NCBI GenBank assembly: GCA_910591455.2
Contig: OU342816.1
Span: 9,278,638 to 9,342,637, forward strand
Direction: 5' to 3'
Length of the DNA: 64,000 nucleotides
Origin: Pholis gunnellus
Taxonomy: Eukaryota; Chordata; Actinopteri; Perciformes; Pholidae
The position numbers and the translations under genes are program-made. Below, in pieces: positions 58,901 to 64,000 of the stretch. The notes under the pieces are model-generated. The model was not told the DNA's origin. It searched no databases and worked only from the letters and a program-made list of their open reading frames with translations. How positions within the stretch are numbered: the first letter of the stretch is position 1; every line of letters begins with the position of its first letter.

Positions 58901-61900
58901 GGTCCATGATAGCAATGCATTTTCAATATAGCCTGCTGTAAACAGCTTTAGTTAGTGCCTATGGCTATATTTTATACCAGCGTTACACAGATTGAGAGAG
59001 ACAGGTGGTGCGTCGCAAAATGAACCTAATGAATGCTCTGCAGAGAGTTACAGTAAAATTAAATATTTATTATGATGACTCAGATGTACCAACACAAGAC
59101 TCACTGGGTGATTAAAATGAAAAGTATTTGCTCACACATCCAAGTTTGAAGAATTGTGAAGTGTCTTTTTAAAAGTATGTTCATGTGCAAAGATGGCTTG
59201 AAATAAACATCAAGGGATCAAAGGTCGATGGTGCCGGCAGGACTTGGCCATGCCGTTTTGTGTTGTATTGTTGTACTACTTCCATGGTCACATATTTCTG
59301 TTAGCAAAGTTTGTGTCCATTAATAAGATCTCTATGGGCTCATTAGCTGTGTCTCCACATTCATCGGGACACACTTGTAATAAGGAGGTTACTGATTTTA
59401 ACAGCCCTAGGAGCCCTGCATTGCAGAAACATGGGATTCCTGTGAACCAATCTGCAGAACATATATTGATTTATAACTTGGAAATGTTATGTAAAGGATT
59501 CATTATTTGTTTCATTCTAAAGGCAGTTTGGTACAACACCTTCTTACTATAATCCCAAAAAATATCTGATGCTCAATGAACCACACCAGACATACACCAT
59601 CAGACTGCAGTGTTTGCAAACATCTGATCTGTTATTTATTCAAAAACACTGTGGGCTTGGCCTAAAAAAGCTGTCTTGTCAGTGAACTGAATAGGTTTCT
59701 ACTCCGTCTATTATCATTCCTCCCACTAGACGCGTGTCTACGATCAACAAAGACAGAGGGCTGATGATTACACCTCCACACACGTGCATAAATGGGAAGA
59801 CTCATACCTCGCTGACACAAAGAAATGCACCCATCTCCTTCTAACTGGCAAGAAAAGCAAAGGAAGTCATTTTTGAAACTGCGCTAACCGAGCTCGAGTT
59901 ATACAACAGTAGTGTGGGTGTTTTTTTTTTTATGATGCCTGGTTCTCTAGGTGAGGTAGGAGATCATTTCATAACGCATCCTTAGAGAAGCGAGCACAGA
60001 AATGGTACACTAGTATAAAAAGGACAGGAATGGAAATGAAAAGCATGGATGGCTTCGACTCTGGATAGTTTGAATCACTCTTGAACGAGAGCTCTGAAAC
60101 CCACACAACGACCTTGGAGGGCAATATGCTGTGTGCAGCGTGTTGCTACACCACCTACAAGCTTGAAGACACACACAAGTGTGTGCTCACACATACACAC
60201 ACTTACTCACACGCTGTGCTATTTTTTCACCTCGTACAACATAATACTGGTCAACTATCCAGCCGTATCTTTTCTGAGTGGATACTTTGCATTGTAGTGG
60301 TACGAACTTGAAGCTGGAAATGGGTCCATTTCTAAAATTAAACTGAACAAGTTTAGGGATCACCAAAGTTACTAAAATTCATCTTGAGTACGACATAAAT
60401 GTGTATCAAATTGAATGGCAATATACCCTATAGTTGGGCAGATTTGGCCATTGATTTCTGTACAAACAATCTAAAGACAGACAGTGGCTTGGATACAACG
60501 GCTCAAAATTGGCTTAAGCAGTGCTGGCTACAAAACAGCAACAAAAAAAGATGTATTTTAATTACCTGCTCCTTCAGTCTCTCTCTTTCTATAAATGGAA
60601 GTATGAATGCACTGCACACACACGCACAAAGACCTGGTGACAAATCCTCCAGGCTAACATCAAAAGGATAGTTTGTGAGGGTAACACTAATAACAAGAAC
60701 GGTAGTGGAGGCAACAAAGTGAGGTCAGAAACATGATGCTGAAGGGCAGAACCAATAAAAGGACACATAGGACACACACATAGTGCATGCTCATATAAGA
60801 TCTTATCAAAAGTGACACAATTTGCCACCTTAACAGTACATCTCGTATCTAATCAACAACAAAACAGAACAGCAAGGAGAAAAATCTTAACAAGTGAACT
60901 GTGATCTTTAATAAAGAACAGATGACACCTGTCTGGAGGCTCTGTGTGGTATTATGGATGAGAGAGCATGATGTTTTTGCAATATGTAGTTCAAGGTTAT
61001 TTTATGTTTCCTGCTGTCAGATTTGAGCGACAGCCTACATATGTGGCTCCTAATGAGGGAACGCATTTCTAGAACACGAGGGACAAGACTGAGCTCGAGA
61101 GCTAACCCTTAAAATAAAACACGTTATTCTCGGAGAGAGTGAAACCTCCTGCTAAATCAACCCCTACTTTCATGCACATATTTCTTCCCCTTGTGTTTTC
61201 ATTTGCATATTGTCTCTCCTGCATCGTATGCCCAGTCTTCAACATGTGTTCTGCCTAAATGAATCTACGCATGAACCATTTGAAGTTGTAATACATCCCT
61301 GAAAGAAAATAGGAAAACCATCACTGCCTCATCTATTCGTTTGTCTATTTAGGTGGCCACTTTTAATAAGAAATCCCTGATATGCTGACTTTATTTGACT
61401 CCCAGCTCTCGCTCTTTTTTGTTGTACTTTTGTGACAATTAACATAACAATATTATTCTATTTAATATTGATTTATGATTATTTTACTGCATTTCTCTAT
61501 AGGGATTGTAGAGCTAAAGGATGGTCTTACTTAGAATTATTATTTGGAATGGTAAATAAAAACAAAGCAGGCTTGGTTAGCCTTCCTTAATGATAGCAAC
61601 AAGTGCATCGATATGGACTGAATAAAAAAGGTAGTATGAAGCACCGAATCAAATTTAGATAAACATAAATTAGCATATTACTAGTGTGATCCAAGTCTGT
61701 GTCACAGTGTCATGTAATCACAAAAGAAGTTCATTAAAAATACCTTGACCATCCCAGACCACCATGAAGTTGATGGATGCGATGAAGGTGATGCTAAGAA
61801 TGACGATGAGAGGACAAAGATGGCCCCAATGAAAACAAACACATCTTGTCTGATGATGCTGGACATGAAAGCAGTCTGGATTGGAAATTAACACAAAAAA

Positions 61901-62246
61901 AACAACCTGAAACACAAAAACTTCAGTCATTTCTTTTAGCCTCTAATTGAAGCAAAAACACGTCATCGATTCTACATACTACAATTCTCCACTCACCTTC
62001 CAACCAGCAGAAACTCTCCCACCAGACCCTGTCGTCTCATGGCCATCAATATGCCTCGGACCGTCATGCCCTCACAAAAACAGGCCACGACCCTGGCTTT
62101 GGGCAAGTGGGCTCGTAGCTTCTGCAGTAGCTTATCAAAGCCCTGCTCCCCAGCGTTGCTGTATATCTTATCAGAGTGGGCGATGCAGATCCCCTCCTTT
62201 GCTGCCATGTCTTTAAATGCTTCCATACCACTCTCACCATAATTAC
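50999..62246 (-). CDS. grm5: Metabotropic glutamate receptor 5, 3' part (gene-level entry, spliced)
   Basis: Exons in transcript order: 62246-61997, 58078-57843, 57721-57600, 57515-57391, 57262-57094, 55846-55720, 55061-54944, 54756-54570, 53904-53746, 53636-53511, 53334-53152, 53029-52860, 51884-50999. Phases close throughout, giving about 950 residues from the venus-flytrap domain to the C-terminus. It is a group I, Gq-coupled class C GPCR. Visible parts: N-Y-G-E-S-G-M-E-A-F-K and S-D-G-W-A-D-R of the ligand domain, the cysteine-rich domain (V-S-C-C-W-T-C-T-P-C-K-E-N-E), seven membrane segments, the Homer ligand T-P-P-S-P-F-R, and a C-terminal S-S-S-L PDZ ligand. M-D-Q-I-S-C-V-V-N-R-F-T-A-N-I-S-E-L-N and the end Q-S-S-S-S-L favour GRM5 over GRM1. 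Exons 5' of 62246 are outside the window. Confidence 0.96.
51885..52859 (-). other. grm5 intron before the tail exon
   Basis: 975 bp, no extra exon recognised. Confidence 0.8.
52860..53029 (-). CDS. grm5: grm5 exon: membrane-proximal tail
   Basis: Encodes V-Y-I-M-L-A-K-P-E-K-N-V-R-S-A-F-T-T-S and V-V-R-M-H-V-G-D, then a serine-rich basic stretch ending D-N-I-(S). It splices directly to the long tail exon; the roughly 30-residue segment found here in mammals was not seen. Confidence 0.95.
53152..53334 (-). CDS. grm5: grm5 exon: TM6 and TM7
   Basis: 61 codons: T-R-N-V-P-A-N-F-N-E-A-K-Y, T-T-C-I-I-W-L-A-F-V-P-I-Y-F-G-S-N and the start of the tail M-F-V-P-K. Nearly identical to human; V-A-L-C-C-M-F replaces V-A-L-G-C-M-F. 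Confidence 0.97.
53511..53636 (-). CDS. grm5: grm5 exon: second extracellular loop and TM5
   Basis: 42 codons: V-I-Y-D-Y-P-S-I-R-E-V-H-L-I-C-N, then P-L-G-Y-N-G-L-L-I-L-S-C-T-F-Y-A-F-K. The Cys of L-I-C-N is the conserved extracellular disulfide partner. Confidence 0.96.
53637..53745 (-). other. grm5 intron, 109 bp, UG-rich at the donor
   Basis: A very short intron starting GTTTGTGTGCGA and then (GT)12 (CA at 53710-53733 on the + strand). A decoy TTTTACAG lies in its middle. Confidence 0.9.
53746..53904 (-). CDS. grm5: grm5 exon: second intracellular loop and TM4
   Basis: 53 codons: T-N-R-I-A-R-I-L-A-G-S-K-K-K-I-C-T, then R-F-M-S-A-C-A-Q and TM4, ending I-E-P-P-E. The donor GTTTGTGTG runs straight into a UG repeat. 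Confidence 0.95.
53905..54569 (-). other. grm5 intron
   Basis: 665 bp, no exon or repeat recognised. Confidence 0.85.
54570..54756 (-). CDS. grm5: grm5 exon: first intracellular loop, TM2 and TM3 start
   Basis: Encodes F-W-D-T-P-V-V-K-S-S-S-R-E-L-C-Y-I-I-L, G-Y-L-C-T-F and A-M-S-Y-S-A-L-V-T-K. The Lys-Phe-Trp before D-T-P replaces mammalian I-Y-R. Confidence 0.95.
54944..55061 (-). CDS. grm5: grm5 exon: linker and TM1
   Basis: Encodes (G)-C-E-P-I-P-V-Q-Y-V-R-W-G-D-P-E-P-I-A-A-V-V-F written in part, then S-C-L-G-L-M-A-T-L-F-V-T-S-V-F-V. The donor GTAATT falls two bases into a Lys codon; the frame would stop just beyond it. Confidence 0.92.
55062..55719 (-). other. grm5 intron with LINE-tail fragment
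   Basis: Contains the repeat fragment at 55531-55573; otherwise plain intron. Confidence 0.85.
55531..55573 (-). repeat. (AAGAT)n and LINE-type 3' tail fragment
   Basis: TAAGATAAGATAAGATAA followed by TCCTTTATTAGTCCCGCAG is the reverse of a common fish non-LTR element end (CTAATAAAGGATTATCTTATC). It is a short fragment. Confidence 0.65.
55720..55846 (-). CDS. grm5: grm5 exon: cysteine-rich domain
   Basis: 127 bp encoding V-I-R-K-G-E-V-S-C-C-W-T-C-T-P-C-K-E-N-E-, then F-D-E-Y-T-C-R-A-C and W-P-T-D-D-L-T-(G). Its length is not a multiple of three, so skipping would shift the frame. Confidence 0.96.
55847..57093 (-). other. grm5 intron with (TG)n at its 3' end
   Basis: About 30 GT units (read on the minus strand; CA at 55856-55916) end seven bases before the acceptor AG. 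Otherwise unremarkable. Confidence 0.9.
55856..55916 (+). repeat. (CA)n microsatellite, about 30 units, abutting a grm5 acceptor
   Basis: Pure CA on the + strand, so UG in the grm5 pre-mRNA. It takes the place of the usual pyrimidine tract. Confidence 0.95.
57094..57262 (-). CDS. grm5: grm5 exon (Y-E-I-M-N-F to Q-I-K)
   Basis: Encodes Y-E-I-M-N-F-K-R-T-G, H-V-G-S-W-D-Q-G-G-L-K-M and S-V-C-S-E-P-C-Q-K-A-Q-I-K, the start of the cysteine-rich domain. A (TA)n patch lies just upstream near 57300-57321. Confidence 0.95.
57391..57515 (-). CDS. grm5: grm5 exon (M-R-P-I-D-G-R-K-L-L)
   Basis: Encodes G-L-C-E-I-M-R-P-I-D-G-R-K-L-L, T-N-F-T-G-V-S-G and G-D-S-P-G-(R). The acceptor is ATGACAG and the donor GTAAGG. 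Confidence 0.95.
57600..57721 (-). CDS. grm5: grm5 exon (K-M-G-F-V-I-N-A-I-Y-S)
   Basis: Encodes R-E-S-L-R-H-Q-Y-A-Q-D-T-K-M-G-F-V-I-N-A-I-Y-S-M-A-Y-G-L-H-A-M to C-P-G-Y-K, written here as the visible motif run. The first dozen residues differ from mammals, but the rest is nearly identical. Confidence 0.94.
57843..58078 (-). CDS. grm5: grm5 exon: ligand-binding domain (S-D-G-W-A-D-R)
   Basis: Encodes (S)-D-G-W-A-D-R-S-D-V-T-D-G-Y-Q-R-E-A-A-G-G-I-T-I-K-L and F-W-Q-H-R-F-Q-C-R-L, ending N-R-T-C-T-(W). The only usable donor before the in-frame TAG is GTTAGT at 57842. Confidence 0.93.
58079..61996 (-). other. grm5 intron (3.9 kb)
   Basis: The largest complete grm5 intron here. Short CA-rich patches near 60165-60205 and a T homopolymer near 59920-59930 are seen; no exon or clear element. 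Confidence 0.8.
61997..62246 (-). CDS. grm5: grm5 exon: ligand-binding domain (N-Y-G-E-S-G)
   Basis: 250 bp encoding (G)-N-Y-G-E-S-G-M-E-A-F-K-D-M through V-V-A-C-F-C-E-G-M-T-V-R-G to E-F-L-L-V-G-(S). The minus-strand acceptor is TTCCATAG and the donor GTGAGT. Confidence 0.95.
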
Positions 62247-64000
62247 CTATGGAAGGGAATACATGAAAGTAATTCACTGCACACACAACATCTGGGATTT
62301 GTTACCCAATTAAAGCAACCAAACCACCGGGATTCTTTAAGAAAGCAGTTTAGATGATGGCAGTTGCTTTTTTTTATTTTTTGCATTGTCAAAAAATCAT
62401 CCACTTCTATATTATATTATACTATACTATACTATTATTTTACAAATGCTCTCTTGCGATTTTGTGAGACACACACAGGCGCACGCAAACACAGAGTACA
62501 CGATCAAATAGACTGGTGTAATGCCAGCACAACACTTGGGAATCGAGTAAATTTGTCCCCATTATGGCAGCTGTCAGGGGTTACATTCTCCTGTTTTTGC
62601 TGGAAATTAGGTCATCTACTTTCTGTTGCTAAGCAAGTGTACTATCACTCTGGGCATGACACTGTTTGAGGCATCCTTCTCATTAATACTAAGAATACGT
62701 TGTACTCCCATTGAGTCGTAACATGTTTCTTTTGTTTAACTGTATTTTCACCTCGATTCAACTCTCTGTTAATGTGGCTGATGATGTTGCCATTTCTGTT
62801 TGAATTATAATGATTTTGTTTTCTTCTTTGATATTTCTTTCCTTTCTAGGCCTTTTTTAACCTTCTATGCGGTCAACATTGTAAATAAGAACAAGTTTGT
62901 TGTCTACAGGTATAGGCAAAATGTAATACAAAATAAGATGAGCAACATAGTCTACATCATACACATTAAAACTAGGGCTTTTCTTACAATGAGAGCTACT
63001 TAAGACGTGAGGTTTTATCCTGAAAGAGAACATTTGGTGTGCAAAAGACCTTTTTTTTTAATCCTCCTCTGCAACAGTTTGGTATCTATATGGAATAAAC
63101 CGGAATGATCCAGTCAGGATTTAGCACTCATTCCTATCAAGTGGGATTTATTTCATAAACATATGGCCTTGAGACATTAATAGATTCAAAAAGAAGCAAT
63201 AAATTGAGCGAATTAAGAGCGTATGAAATATTTTGGTATTTGATATTGACAACGATGCCAAAACGATGTATTTTGTTTCTGAATAGGTGGGATTAGTGAT
63301 TCAAGGGCTGGATCTTTTGAATGTGTGATAACCCTGTGTGTTGATATCGCCTAGATGTCTACAGCAGGGGGTGGGGTTGCTTTGGGGGCAGAAGTGGTGA
63401 TCAGCCTCATCTGCCCTACAAAATATCATATTCACTTGGGGTGACAAAAAAAAGAAAAGGACGGTGTGATCATCCATCACACCGTCCTCAAAGGACAACA
63501 ATAGAGATGCAACAGTATCCGCCTCTTTTCAAGCATCTATCCTTTTCACTGAATCAAGAAGTAACATATAGATAGGACAAAAAAATTATGAATAATGGAA
63601 ATCTGATAATAAGGAACTGTTGTGAGAATGTGATCAGTGGCTTAAGCCTTACTGAAATCAGTGGACAGAGCACCGTGATGACCAGAGAGTTCAAAGCCCT
63701 TGGCAGATGTTCCCTGGGAAGCGTTGCCAATGATGAACATGATTACAGAAAATATATAATCACAGCTAATTTCACATGGATTTCTTATTCATCCCATAGA
63801 TATAATGGCTTCCACTGTACAGAAACAACGAGTAGCATGGTATGCGTGGCACTGCCTTGCTAAGGTAATAATAGAAATTATTATAAGCTTCACATTGTAT
63901 AAAACTACAAAAGATTGAACAGATGCAACCGATAAATAGGCAGCTCATGAGTGTAAACATCATAAATGTTGTTTAATACATGTGTAAATAATGATGAGAT
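62247..64000 (-). other. grm5 intron continuing beyond the window
   Basis: No upstream grm5 exon is recognised. It holds a perfect 13-bp hairpin at 63458-63488 and AT-rich sequence. Confidence 0.65.
63458..63488. other. Perfect hairpin: 13-bp arms, 5-nt loop
   Basis: AGGACGGTGTGAT (63458-63470) and ATCACACCGTCCT (63476-63488) are exact reverse complements around CATCC, in a grm5 intron. Confidence 0.9.

Noticed and set aside
61718..61930. Possible extra grm5 exon on the minus strand
   Set aside because: The translation does not resemble any mGlu5 segment, and the flanking exons already join in phase.

Overview
The window is vertebrate nuclear DNA, almost certainly from a percomorph-type teleost. 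It holds small exons with GT/AG borders, compact introns, many (CA/GT)n and (CT)n microsatellites, and several interspersed repeats that I recognise as common in spiny-rayed fish genomes. No bacterial, plasmid, phage or CRISPR features are present. Gene names rest on protein similarity recalled from memory and on gene order; no database was searched.

Layout. (1) 2834-15763, + strand: the 3' half of grik1, a kainate-type glutamate receptor subunit (GluK1). It runs from the end of the amino-terminal domain through S1, the pore and S2 to two alternative C-terminal exons; the 5' part lies left of the window. (2) 22550-30293, + strand: complete map3k7cl, a 143-residue coiled-coil protein related to the C-terminus of TAK1, in four coding exons. 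(3) 32315-36453, + strand: complete bach1, a BTB-bZIP haem-sensing repressor of 738 residues in four coding exons, with a probable 3' UTR to about 38.2 kb. (4) 42695-47087, - strand: rab38, a melanosome/lysosome-related-organelle Rab GTPase, in three coding exons. (5) 50999-62246, - strand: the 3' part of grm5, metabotropic glutamate receptor 5, in thirteen exons from the middle of the ligand-binding domain to the C-terminal tail. Its 5' exons lie right of the window.

The first three genes correspond to a human chromosome 21q21 neighbourhood and the last two to human 11q14, so the window spans a junction between two ancestral synteny blocks near 38-42 kb. The genes share no single pathway. 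grik1 and grm5 are both glutamate receptors, but they belong to unrelated protein families and come from different ancestral blocks.

Main observations. The grik1 pore exon encodes arginine (CGG) directly at the Q/R site, where mammals have a glutamine codon that is changed by ADAR editing. UG-repeat tracts abut a splice acceptor and a splice donor in grm5 and a splice acceptor in bach1. A perfect 13-bp hairpin lies in the bach1 3' UTR. A cluster of MITF-type E-boxes lies in rab38 intron 1. A convergent pair of CTCF-like motifs brackets bach1. The rab38 C-terminus is unusual, with its last cysteine third from the end. I see no wholly new gene system; the hard-wired Q/R-site arginine is the best candidate for something functionally new.
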